This document shows positions 35,724-46,451 of a DNA stretch of 64,000 bases, piece after piece; the stretch's first letter is position 1, and each line of letters begins with the position of its first letter. Origin of the DNA: Medicago truncatula (Eukaryota; Streptophyta; Magnoliopsida; Fabales; Fabaceae); the NCBI RefSeq assembly GCF_003473485.1, contig NC_053043.1:38478576-38542575 (forward strand), read 5' to 3'. Below the pieces are notes generated by a model. That model was not told the origin of the DNA, made no database searches, and saw only the letters and a program-made list of their open reading frames with translations. The position numbers and the translations under genes are program-made.

Positions 35724-35849
35724 CGATAGTATTCATCAAAACAATATAGTAAAAATAAGGCTTAATTACGAAAATACAAATTTTTGAGAAGGGTTGCTTG
35801 ATTTGATAGTATTCATCAAAACAATATAGTAAAATTAAGGCTTAATTAC
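35724..35849 (+). repeat. 78-bp spaced direct repeat including a MITE end
   Basis: The 48-base segment starting GATAGTATTCATCAAAACAA occurs at 35724-35771 and again at 35802-35849, with one mismatch. Both copies run into GGCTTAATTAC, the first 11 bases of the MITE that starts at 35839, so the left copy holds a piece of MITE terminus without a MITE behind it. Confidence 0.8.
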
Positions 35850-36372
35850 ACTTATGGTCCTTGCATTTTGACCAACTCACGAAATTGGTCCTACCTCTTT
35901 AATCGAACAAAATCGTCCCTAAACTATATATTTTTTGCAGTTTTAGTCATATCTCCTTATTTCCAACTCCAGAAACGCACAGAAATGACATTTTTAGTCC
36001 AACCACCTATGCTCAACCATGAAATAAACAATGAATAAATCATGTGAGTACAAGGAATCTACTTTGTTCAGCACACAAACTAAGAAAAACCCTAATTTCT
36101 AAGATATGTTTCAGGTATGTAACATGTCTCGGAAATTAGGTTAGTGTGTTGAATAAAGTAGATTCCTTATACCCATATGTTTTATTCTTTGTTTATTTCA
36201 TGGTTGAACATAGGTGGTTGGACTAAAACTGCGTTTCTAGAGTTGGAAATAGGGAGATAAGATTAAAACTGCAAAAAATATATAGTTTAAGGACGATTTT
36301 GTTCGATTTAAAAGAGGTAGAATCAATTTCGTGAATTGGTCAAAATGATAGGACCAAAAGTATAATTAAGCC
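35839..36372. mobile_element. Mutator-type MITE with long inverted repeats (534 bp)
   Basis: Ends GGCTTAATTACACTTATGGT and inverse GGCTTAATTATACTTTTGGT, with inverted similarity continuing over the arms (for example TATATTTTTTGCAGTTTTA). The flanks TAAAATTAA (35830-35838) and TAAAAATAA (36373-36381) form a 9-bp duplication with one mismatch. It ends about 190 bases before the MORF start codon. Confidence 0.75.
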
Positions 36373-36504
36373 TAAAAATAAAAAGGAGAAATATTACCAA
36401 AAAAATAAAATAAAAAGGAGAAATATAAGATATATTGGTGGATATTTTACACATTGTTGTGTTGATTCTAGAAGCCTCCCCTTATAAGAATCCTCAAAAC
36501 CCCT

Positions 36505-36513
36505 AAACCCTAA
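36505..36513 (+). promoter_or_regulatory. Telo-box in MORF leader
   Basis: AAACCCTAA within CCCTAAACCCTAATTTT, about 50 bases before the ATG. This motif is common in promoters and leaders of plant genes for translation and organelle functions. An AAACCCTAA also lies before the decayed copy at 41752-41760. Confidence 0.5.
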
Positions 36514-36564
36514 TTTTTTACATTTCATTCCCAATCTCACTCTCTTCTCTTCACACACACAGCG

Positions 36565-38450
36565 ATGGCGAACCAGATCTTCTCTCGCGTCATCCCCAAA
36601 ACCCTAACCCTAACCACCTTCCTCTCTCGCTCCTTCTCCACCACAACCACCAATCCCTCTTCCTCCGCTCTCTCCTTTCTCCGCCGTCTCCGCCCTCTCT
36701 CCGCCACCGCCATCACCTCCCGTCACATCCTCCTCCCTTCCTTCCGCGCTTTCTCCACACGCCCTACCACCTCTTCCCTCAACGATCCTAACCCTAATTG
36801 GTCTAATCGTCCACCAAAGGAAACGATTTTGCTCGATGGATGCGATTTTGAACACTGGCTTGTTGTGATGGAGAAGCCTGAAGGTGATCCTACCAGAGAT
36901 GAGATTATTGATAGTTACATCAAAACCTTAGCTGAGGTTATCGGAAGGTAGTAATCACTGTACTTTATCCCAATTTTATATATCATTCCAAAATTAATTT
37001 TACCGTGTTTATTCGATTTTATGTATTTTTAGGTTTTTCTCTAAAAAAAAAATGTATTTTTAGGTTTATATTGTTATTTGCAATGGTAATTTTTTTTTTG
37101 TTGAAAAAGGTTATATTTTTACGGTTTTCTGCTGGGATTGTGATAGATTACTGCTGGGTTAGTAGGAGGTTATAAAAAAAATGATTTTGGAAAATGTGTG
37201 AAGTAAAATTTTTGATAACTTGTTTGTTGTTCAGAAAAATGTTTTTTTGTTAATGAAATGCTATTATGTGAATATGAATGGATGATATTGGAAAAATACT
37301 ACCTTCTTCTTCCTTTTTATTCAATTTGATGTGGTTTTAGGTTTATATTGTGAGTTCTGATAGAATTTAGCGCATGTTTGTTATAGTATTTTTCCAAAAA
37401 GTCATTTTTTAACTAATTAGTTTTTGAGGTTTTCTGTTCTGTTTGTTGTGCATTGTGAGAAATTTAATATGGAAAATGGGTCAGTAATATCTTTGAGAAC
37501 TTGTGTTTTGTTTTGTAGAAAAATCGTTTTTTAAAGAGTTACTATACTATTATGTGAGAATGTATGGATGGAAAATGGGTCAGTAATATCTTTGATGAGT
37601 TCTTTGATAACTTTGTAGTAGATTATGAAAAAAACGATTCTGGAAAATGAGTCAGTAATATCTTTGATAACTTGTGTTTTGTTGTATAAAAAAATCACTT
37701 CCCTGTTTGGATAAGCATCTTACTTACAGCTTATAGCTCAAGTGTTATCATCATGATTATTTACAGCTTATAGCACAAGTGTTATCATCATGATAAGCGC
37801 CTATGTATTAGCTATTTATATAGCAAAGATAAACTATAAGCTGTAAGCTATCTTGGAAAACTTATGAGCTTATGGCCAATGTTATAAGCTGTTTTCATGA
37901 TATGTTCCCCCCAACAGTCACAAAACCTATGTTGGTAGTTAAGCTCTAACTAGTCACTCCATTTAGGCCCCATATCTATTTTGTTGTATTGAAAAATAAA
38001 AGATAGTTATCTATTGAGAGTATTGATTCTGAAGGCTGTGTTTGAATGAATGGTTGTCTTTTGGTCTGATACTCTGATTATTTTATGCGGTTGGTTTGTT
38101 ATGTTGACAGTGAAGAAGAGGCTAGGAAGAGCATATATTCTGTTTCAACTAGACACTACTTTGCTTTTGGAGCTCTTTGTTCTGAAGAGCTTTCCTACAA
38201 ACTGAAAGGTATATAATACATGGTTCTCTAACATCCGAAACTCTTGTTACTCTTGTTTTTTTCTATATCATAACAGTTTAAATTTTCTGTTTGTCCAATT
38301 GCAGAACTGCCCAAGGTTCGATGGGTTCTTCCTGATTCTTATTTGAATGTGAGGGAGAAAGATTATGGAGGTAAGCTCTGCTGTCCTGTCACCTGGCCTC
38401 TAATTATATTCATTCTGTCTATTGTTTGTGAATATCTTCAATTGTGTCTG

Positions 38451-38500
<50 letters not shown>

Positions 38501-39533
38501 GGAATGTCATGCTCAAGACTCTTACAATTAAGTATAATAAAAGTAGAAATATATAATCCATTTAAAAAATGCTATTTAGATATCCAAGACCTTGCTGTGG
38601 GTATTCTAGCATACACGTTCACTTGAATTGTTGCTTATACAGAGGGGGGTGAATGGATGTTTGATAACCTTTGTAGTATACTGATGTTTTGTGACCTTTG
38701 TGGTAATACTAAGGGTTGAAGTTCACCTGGGGTTCGTCATTTTACCAATTGTCATCTGTTACTATACTTTGGTTTGCTTATTAATCTATTGATTATTTTT
38801 TATTTTTTTTATGATTAACTGCTATGAATTATTGTATTAGTAGGTGGGGTAATATGCGTAATGTTGAGTCTTGGAATATCATATTTCTTGATGTAGAATG
38901 GCCGCCATTACTTGTTGTTTGATGTATATTTTTTTTGTTTCCCTCTCACCAGGTGAGCCCTTCATTAATGGGCAAGCAGTTCCATATGATCCCAAGTATC
39001 ATGAGGAGTGGGTTAGGAACAATGCTCGTGCTAATGAAAGGAACAGGCGCAATGATAGGCCTCGTAATAACGACAGGTCAAGAAATTTTGAAAGGAGAAG
39101 GGAAAATGTGGTGAACAGAGACATGCAGAGTAGGCCTCCAGTGCAGAATTCTGGTCCACCTCCCAACAATTCTTCTGGATACCCTCCCAACAATTCTTCT
39201 GGATACCCTCCCAACAATGCTGGCGGATACCCTCCTAACAATCAAGCTGGATACTCCCCTCCAAATCAATCTGGATACTCCCCTCCAAATCAAGCTGGAT
39301 ACGCCCCTCCAAATCAAGGCGGATACGCCCCTCCAAATCAAGGTGGATATGCTCCTCCAAATGCAGGTGGTGGATACCCTCCCCCCAACATGAGCGGACC
39401 CCCTCCTCCTAACATGAGCAGACCTCCTCCTCCCAACAGTGGATACGGTGCTCCTCAAAATAACTACCTGGGGCAACAAAACCAGAACATTGCAGGGATG
39501 CCTCCAAATGCTGGATGGTCAAATAATCAGTAG
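36565..39533 (+). CDS. MORF8: Multiple organellar RNA editing factor, MORF8/RIP1-like
   Basis: Four exons, 36565-36947, 38111-38208, 38305-38370 and 38953-39533, all GT-AG, join in frame to 375 residues. The first 70 or so residues are Ser/Arg-rich and suit mitochondrial or plastid import. The MORF box follows (GCDFEHWLVVMEKPEGDPTR to YLNVREKDYGG), then EPFINGQAVPYDPKYHEEW and an Arg/Asn-rich region. The C-terminus is a repeat of GY-[AS/P]PPN-Q/N units (about residues 255-330). MORF proteins bind PPR editing factors and are needed for C-to-U editing. The order and the NDRPRNNDRSRNFERRREN block match MORF8. Intron 1 holds several ATATCTTTGATAACTTGTG repeats; intron 3 holds a (GT)n(AT)n run. 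Confidence 0.95.
38451..38498 (+). repeat. (GT)n(AT)n microsatellite in MORF intron 3
   Basis: A compound dinucleotide repeat, GT followed by AT, inside the third intron of the MORF gene. Confidence 0.9.
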
Positions 39534-39659
39534 ACTCTCACCAAATAAATGCTATGATGTCTTGGACTTGATTCATTATTATTTACGTTGGCCACAAGAA
39601 TTTCTCTAGATCATATGTGTTCCGGACAGCTTCTCCTCTTGCACCTTCTCGCAGAATGA

Positions 39660-40755
39660 CCAACACTCCATACTGTGAGCTATTATTATTAATAGCTAAG
39701 AAGCCAAAATAGTTTATGTAAATATGTAATGAATGGTCCTTGACATTTTGTACAAGCGACTTGACTTGATCATTTTTGCTATTTTCTATTTAAGTGTGTG
39801 GTACTTGGAAAGTATTTTGCTAGTTCAAATTCTTCGATTAAGAATGTATGCATATAAGAAGCTTTTCTAGTGAGCTTAAATTTTGACTGTGCAGTGTTGG
39901 TGTCTGGTTGCCCCAATATCTTCCTCATCCCATGCATCAGTTTTACTATTAAGTCAATGATATCTTTTTAACTTTAATTAAGAAATCTCTGCACATTTTT
40001 TAGAGTGAATAATCATTTGAAAGCTCTCACAAACAAGTGGCAGACCAGGGTTTCATTCAGCTGTAATTCACATTTTTGTAATACCCCGCTTTTATGGGTC
40101 TGGGCACGGGTACGGGTAATACCCACAAAATTAAATGGGTATGGGCACGGGTAAGGGTACTATACTGCCCAGACCCGCATACCCGCATATACATATTTAT
40201 ATAATATCATAAATTATTTATTTATTTTTTATGTATAATTAATTAATTATTTAGCTATTTAAGCCTAAACCTAAACTTAAATCAAACAACTACTTAATAC
40301 AATAACAACTCCATCATGCCGGTGTATAATTTTTTAGGAATATTTCGGATGTTTTCTATTTGACTAAATACCACGGTTCATATTATTTTATGAGTTAATT
40401 TTAAAAAATTGGGATCGTAGTTTTATTTCATTTGTGATGTTTTTTTTGTTTTTCCATAGTTAAAGTGCGGGTAATGGGTGCGGGTATGGGTACTTAAGTA
40501 CCCATAGGGTATGGGGAAGGGGACTAAAGTTGTTGCCCACGAGGGTACGGGCACGGGTACGAATATTTTTTATAAATGCGGGTATGGGGACGGGCATTGT
40601 AGTACCGTATCCATTGGGTACCCATTGCCATCCCTACTGCGAAAGCATAAACTAAAATAGAAATCAAATGAGTAAAATGCCGATGAAATTTGCTTAATTT
40701 GGTGGCTCAGAATTTGTTTGTTGTGATGAGCATTAATAGGAAAATGAATTTGACA
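39660..40755. repeat. Duplicated block B: second copy of the ABCG 5' flank
   Basis: Aligns with 31803-32340 in the same orientation (CTGTGAGCTA, GGTCCTTGACATTTTGTA, TGCTAGTTCAAATTCTTCG, GACTGTGCAGTGTTGGTG, GGTTGCCCCAATATCTTCC). No ABCG coding sequence is attached: the left side runs straight into the MORF 3' UTR. A foreign insertion at about 40083-40638 splits it. Confidence 0.75.
40083..40638. mobile_element. hAT-like non-autonomous element, left end unclear
   Basis: Rich in GGGTACGGG/GGGCACGGG runs and ending ACCCATTGCCATCCCTA, the inverse of TAGGGATGGCAATGGGT, a common terminus of plant hAT-derived repeats. The left end lacks that terminus, so it is probably truncated. It interrupts duplicated block B. 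Confidence 0.5.
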
Positions 40756-40904
40756 TACATTTCTTAATAAAAGGGTCTTAATTAAGTTTAGAGTTAAGTT
40801 GCCATTTGTTGTGATGTTTGTTGCCTTTTTTATTAATAGTGTTAATACAATTGGATACATCAAAATAAGTAATGAGACTAGCTGAAAATGTGATTTTTCT
40901 CAAC

Positions 40905-41115
40905 CTGATCGTTGGTAAAAAGAGACAGTTAGTAAAAAGAGTAGTAAAAATGCAAGTTGTGATGACATGACTAAATTCTGTAACATCAATTTGAGCCGTA
41001 TCGAAGACATCCATCATTGTTTTGAAATCAGTCACAAAATTAACATTGTCAAACTCTACGGTGCTAATCCATTGCAAGGCATGAGAGACCCAAAACCTCT
41101 CCCACCGAGACAACC
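40905..41115 (-). pseudogene. LINE RNase H fragment
   Basis: The minus strand reads HALQWISTVEFDNVNFVTDF, then KTMMDVFDTAQIDVTEFSHV and ITTC, typical of the RNase H part of plant LINE proteins (ALQWxxELxFDNVxFxxDSK pattern). No tail or other domains are recognised. Confidence 0.6.
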
Positions 41116-41828
41116 TCTCCCACCAAGACAGAGTACAAGGTGGACAAACTCATCCATTGTAGTATCAACAAAAATACAAAATAGATGTATGTCCGTATAG
41201 ATGAGTACTTCCATCATTTAAGTATCTCACATATACCAAATTTGTGAAGGGTAATGTATCCAGCACTTCATTGCAAAAAGTGTGTCATCGGTAATAAGTC
41301 TTCTTCTGACCAATGCTCTTCGCTCCTCATTAATCACCTCAGAAAGAAAGAGTTTGATTTGATTGGCTTTTGGTCTTTGTTATTATCGGATGAAACTATT
41401 TTGGCGATGACAGATTCCTGTACTTAAGGATGAGGGTTATGAAACTCTTATATAGATGCAATGTGGTGACATTTATTCATTAAGAATACTATGGGAGGGT
41501 GATTTAATGTTCCTCACAATAGTTTGCCTGCTATAACTGCTCTATGCATTTTTACGTAGTAGGCGATCTCGGCCACAGAAAAATGAACTAACAATTTCAT
41601 ATAATTTCAATTTTAACCATTCATTTTTGATCGAACGGTCCTTATCGGTTAATGCGTTAACACATAACTGCGTAGAATCTATTTCGTGATGAACAAGGCC
41701 CTTTACTATGTTTCACACTTTATGTTGTTTTGATTAAAAAACGAAAAACTAAAACCCTAAACCCTACTCATTCTCTATTTCAACTTCTTTCATTTCGTTC
41801 CTTCACTCACCACTCACATACACATACC

Positions 41829-43437
41829 ATGGCGAACCAAATCATCACTCTTGTCATTCCTAAAACCCTAACTCCCTTCTTCTCTCGCTCCCTCTCCGCC
41901 ATCTCCTTCCTTCGCGGTCTCCGTCCTCTCGCAGCCGCTGCCGTAACCTCCCGCCACATTCTCCTCCCTTCCTTCCGCACACTCTCAACAAGCCCTACCA
42001 CATCTTCCCTCAACGATCAAAACCCTAACTGCTATAACCGTCCACCTAAGCATACCGTCGTGCTTAATGGATGCAATTTTGAACACTGGCTCGTGGTTAT
42101 GTGGAAGCCTGATGGTGATCCTAGCAGAGATGAAATTATCGATGGTTATATCAAAACATTCGTGGAGGTTATCGGAAAGTAATAACCATAATATATTTTT
42201 ATACATTTTCTAATGATTTATTCTTTTTTGAAAACTCTTTTAAACTGTTATTTTAACTTTTGAAATATGTGGGGGATTGTTGTAATTTTAGAGTTTTATT
42301 TTATTTTAAAAGTTAATTAGAAATATGTTTTATTTTACTAAACTATTATTTTGACCGCATGTTGATATACTTAGTCAAAGTTGTAAATGTGAGTTGGTGG
42401 TATTGGTGCTTGAAATTAGCCTTATTTGTAGTTTTTCTCCCCCAATGTTTACAATTATTTTTTGCTTTGACCATGTGTTAATTACTTCCTAATTATAAGG
42501 AACCACCAGTCTTCTCACAATAAAAGAAACTCACGTCCTTCATTTTTCATAGTAGAAAAAACCATACATACTTGTTATAGAGAACTCACATCTACACAAA
42601 AATTAATTTCCTTTTTCTTATAAAATCAAGTTTAGGTTTTCTTGGTGCATCTCCTGTGTATATATTTGAGTTGTTCGGTTACCTCCCGTGTATATAGTCA
42701 ATGGGACACTGACACGCGTTCCATTAGAAATGTTGGTGCTATTGATTCTAAATAATGTCTGTGAATGGATGGTTGGTTGTGTTTGGGTTTAATCTTTTAG
42801 TGTGTTTGATTCTAAATATATTCTGTTTCAACTAGACACTACTTTGCTTTTGGAGCTCTTTGTTCTGAAGAGCTTCGCGACAAACTCAAAGGTATATACA
42901 TGATTCCAAAAATATTTCTTTAAATTTTGTTTGCCTTTTGTAGTATATTATACCATAAAGGGTTTTAATTTCCTGTTTTTCAAATTTGCAGAACTTCCCA
43001 AAGTTCGGTGGGTTCTTCCTGATTCTTATTTGAATGTGGAGGAGAAAGATTATGGAGGTAATTTCTCTTGTACCATCACCTAGCTTCTAATTACAATCAG
43101 TCAGTGTAAGTGGTGTGAATAACTTCAACGCTGTACTGAGAATAACATGATGTGAATTCTTTCCATAGCATATAATATTTCTTGTTGTAGAAGGTACATA
43201 ACATGATGCTTGGTGGACTTCTTTGATTCCCTCTCACTAGTGAGCCCTTTATAAATGGGCAAGCAGTTCCATATGATCCTAAGTATCATGAGGTGTGGGT
43301 TAGGAACAATGCTCACCTTCAACGCTTACGCTACTCCAAATTAAGGCGGATACGTTCCTCCAAATCAAGCTGGACACGCCTCTGCAAATCAAGGCGGATA
43401 CGCTTCTCCAAATGCAGGATGGGCAAATAATCAGTAG
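41829..43437 (+). pseudogene. Decayed tandem copy of the MORF8-like gene
   Basis: Exon 1 (41829-42178) is intact and encodes a leader plus the start of the MORF box (HWLVVMWKPDGDPSRDEIID). Exon 2 (about 42817-42891) has lost its acceptor and first codons; the remaining upstream AG at 42800 would give the wrong frame. Exon 3 (42992-43057) is intact. At exon 4 (43241-43437) the junction CAG|GTGAG of the intact gene has become TAG|TGAG, a one-base loss that leads to a stop four codons later, and most of the repeat region is deleted (197 versus 581 nt). A short protein from exon 1 alone, ending in the intron, could still be made. Confidence 0.85.
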
Positions 43438-44157
43438 ACTCTCGTCCTGATTGGAACACATGCTGCATGAAATTATGATCCAGACAAATTCTTTTGGCCA
43501 ATGTAGATAAAATATTGAATTACGTCCGAGACATGCAGGATTTATATTATGTTTACCAAGTAATGAGATTTTATTGTGATCTTGTGTCTAGTTTCCCTTC
43601 TTCCTAATGAATTTGCGTTTCGGGTATTGAAGTTCACATTTGTGAAGTTCATTGTTTTGATGGTTTATTCGAAAGTTAAGTGTCATAGTTTATTAAAACA
43701 GAATTGTCTGATATACTTCATTAAGTATCATAGTTTATTAGTAAAAAAATATATTTATCTGATACACTTCAGTTGAATAGTCGTGAGAAATTTATAATCA
43801 TCATCTTTGTGATTTGTCTTACGGAATGTCTAACTGTCAACCATGATTAATTCCATTTTCTTAACTGAAAGTGTAAACAAAATTTTCAAAAAAAATGTGT
43901 ACAGATCATGGTCGTTGATTAATATGAAAGAGATTCAAAGTTTGATCCCGACAATTAACACAGGTTCTTTTACACTAACAAGTTAACTACGACAATTTCT
44001 CTATAAAAATACATTATTTAGGAGAAGAGTTCAAGATACATTTATTATAAAATTGTTTATGCAATAAACAATATATTATAACTAATACTATGTTTGATTG
44101 TTGAGATAATTATGATTGAAATCAGATGTTTTTTTTTAATGATCTAATAAATGTATT
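43438..44157. other. Unassigned flank of the MORF pseudogene
   Basis: AT-rich sequence with no recognisable gene or bounded element. Short frames are taken as chance. Confidence 0.4.
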
Positions 44158-45469
44158 TGAGCAGCAACGTTTTTTTTTTTTTTTTTTTTTTTTGAATTGA
44201 AACAAGGGGCAGAAGTAACAGCTGCACTAACAGAAAACATAGAACTACTTGGAACAGAACCTATACATAGTCTATTGCCCACGACTTTTGCCAAAGAAGC
44301 CAAATTGTGGGCATCAGAGTTTTGATTCCTGCTAACAAACATGACACTAACAGTCAATAAACTAGATATGAGTTCTCTACAGTCTTGAGCTATAAGATGA
44401 ATTGCTACAAACTTGGACCGCCTGTTTATACAGTTGACAACGTTATCGCATCAGAGTGAGTGGAGACAGAATTGAAGCCATGTTCAATCGCGATTTGGAG
44501 AGCCCATCTAACTCCCAAAGCTTCGGCCGTGAGTGGATCCATATCAGAATTTTCCCTTTTGCACAGGCTTAGGACATTCTCCCCTGCTTGGTTACAAACC
44601 ACCATACCCCATCCTGTTGGTCCGTCATTACCACATCCAGCATCAACAAAAATAGAGAACAAAGATGAGTTTGGTTGATCCGGTTGGGTAACTCCTGTCC
44701 TTCTAAAAGTTTTCCGGGGGTTAGCCTCATTGAACTCATGAACATAAGACATTGCATCAGCTGCCAAAACAGAAGGATTCATCGAAATCCCTTTGAAAAC
44801 CGCAGCATTCCTCCCTGTCCAGAATTTCCGTAAAAGAGTACAAAAAAGCTAGGCACCTAAAGGATCCTGACATGTGAGCCACTCTAAAATCCAGTCATGT
44901 AAATCAACCTGCCTTGGAACATGGGACCCCAAATGCGATGCAAAAAGCGAAAGCTTGAACAGCTCACAATTTATGAACAAGTGGTTTGAGGATTCTTCCT
45001 CCATATGACAGAGAGGGCAGAGGAGGTCAAGATTAATACCTTTCTTTTGGAGATTTTTCCTTGTTGGTAGAATGTCCTTTGTAAGACGCCACATGAAAAT
45101 TTTGATCTTGTTTGGGATTGGTGCACGCCATATTTCTTTCCAAAGCTTACTTCTCTGTGGCCTAGATGGACCCGATTGCATTCTTGACTTCTCGTCACAA
45201 AGGAGATGATAAGCTGATCTAACTGAATATTCCCCATCTTCTCACAGTTCCACACCAAAGAATCTGATGGCAGCCTAAAGGACAATGATTTTGTTCGCAA
45301 CACTCCTCACAAAGGTCGAACAAATTAAATCCCTCTTCCACTGTTTAGTGTCTTCATCAATCAGCTCGGACACCATGGCATCTTCATGTATAAAGGTTCC
45401 TGGGCTGTTGTATTCTAAGCGGTTCAAGTCTGATATCCACTTATCTTTCCGAATCCTGTGAGCAGCAAC
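44158..45469 (-). mobile_element. 5'-truncated L1-type LINE with 11-bp target duplication
   Basis: The direct repeat TGAGCAGCAAC flanks the element (44158-44168, 45459-45469). On the minus strand the body runs 45458 to 44169 and ends in a poly(A) of about 24. Broken frames, in order, encode VSELIDEDTKQWKRDLICS, FRLPSDSLVWN, a zinc-binding RT-associated domain (FMWRLTKDILPTRKNLQKKG to LCPLCHMEEESSNHLF) and an RNase H domain (IFVDAGCGNDGPTGWGMVV, AEALGVRWALQIA). At least two frame changes and stops show that it is dead. Confidence 0.85.
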
Positions 45470-45502
45470 ATTGCTTTCACCAACAGTTTGAGTATGTATA
45501 TA

Positions 45503-45857
45503 CTCCCTCCGTCTTAGAATGCAAGAAAAAAAACTCACATTTTTTGGTCTCAAAATGTAAGTAAAAAAGACAAACTTATTTTTTTGAAGAAAAAAAGACA
45601 AACTTTTATCCTATTAATTTGTTTTTTTATTTTTAAAATCATCTTTTCCAAGAAAAACTTTTGTTTATTCTTGTTAAATTAAATATAAATTACATTCAAT
45701 TTTCTCCGTAATCAATAGTCAATGAAAATTATTTTTACATGTTTCCATGAAACTTATTATAAAAAAAAACACCAAGGACTATACTCCAAATTCTTATGTT
45801 TTAGTTTTTTTAATAAATATGATTTGATTTTTTTCTTACAACTTGGGATGGAGGGAG
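45503..45857. mobile_element. Stowaway-type MITE (355 bp)
   Basis: Left end CTCCCTCCGTCTTAGAATGC and inverse right end CTCCCTCCATCCCAAGTTGT, flanked by TA at 45501-45502 and 45858-45859. It begins 34 bases beyond the LINE's right target duplication. Confidence 0.75.
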
Positions 45858-46451
45858 TATATTATAACAATGAAATTCATGAGTTTGATTTTTTACAGGA
45901 TTAATTCTCATACATTGTCAATGTAAAACATTTTGTATGACTCTTAAATTAGATATAATTAAAATTAAATATTTATTCAATTATCAAAAAAGTTTAATTT
46001 ATTTTTCAAATCATAAAAATACAAAATATATATCTCCTTTATCCCATTATTATCTAGTCTAGCTGGTTACACACTTACACCCAAAATCTTTGCAATCTTT
46101 CTCTCCTAAACCCTTCCTTCATTGTTATCTTCTCGAAGCAATTTTGAGACAACCAAGGTCAGAAAATTGTGTTTTGATTCGGTTCTTTCCCTCATTTCAA
46201 TTTATGCCATTGTTGTATGCATGTTCCTGCGTTTTCCAATTTCCAATTTAGATTACATTTCTTTTTTGAAAAAAAAGAAATTCTGATTACATGTTTCTCT
46301 TTCTCTTCTACTACCATCAATTTAGAGTGGAAGGAGTTAACTTGGGTGTAACCAGAATTACACGGGGGTGTAACAAGAAAAATTCTAATATTTATACATG
46401 AAACTTTGAATTTTGCAACACTTGCTTCAGTTTAGTCTCAAAACGCCAAAG

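Noticed and set aside
36599..36613. CCTAACCCTAACC run resembling an interstitial telomere repeat
   Set aside because: It is coding sequence in the MORF leader (KTLTLTT), only two units long.
40570..40863. 97-residue minus-strand frame
   Set aside because: It spans the edge of the hAT-like insertion and duplicated flank; no motif.
46413..46451. In-frame upstream extension of IPT9 from a TTG
   Set aside because: A TTG start is not expected in a plant nuclear gene, and the ATG at 46452 matches the family N-terminus.
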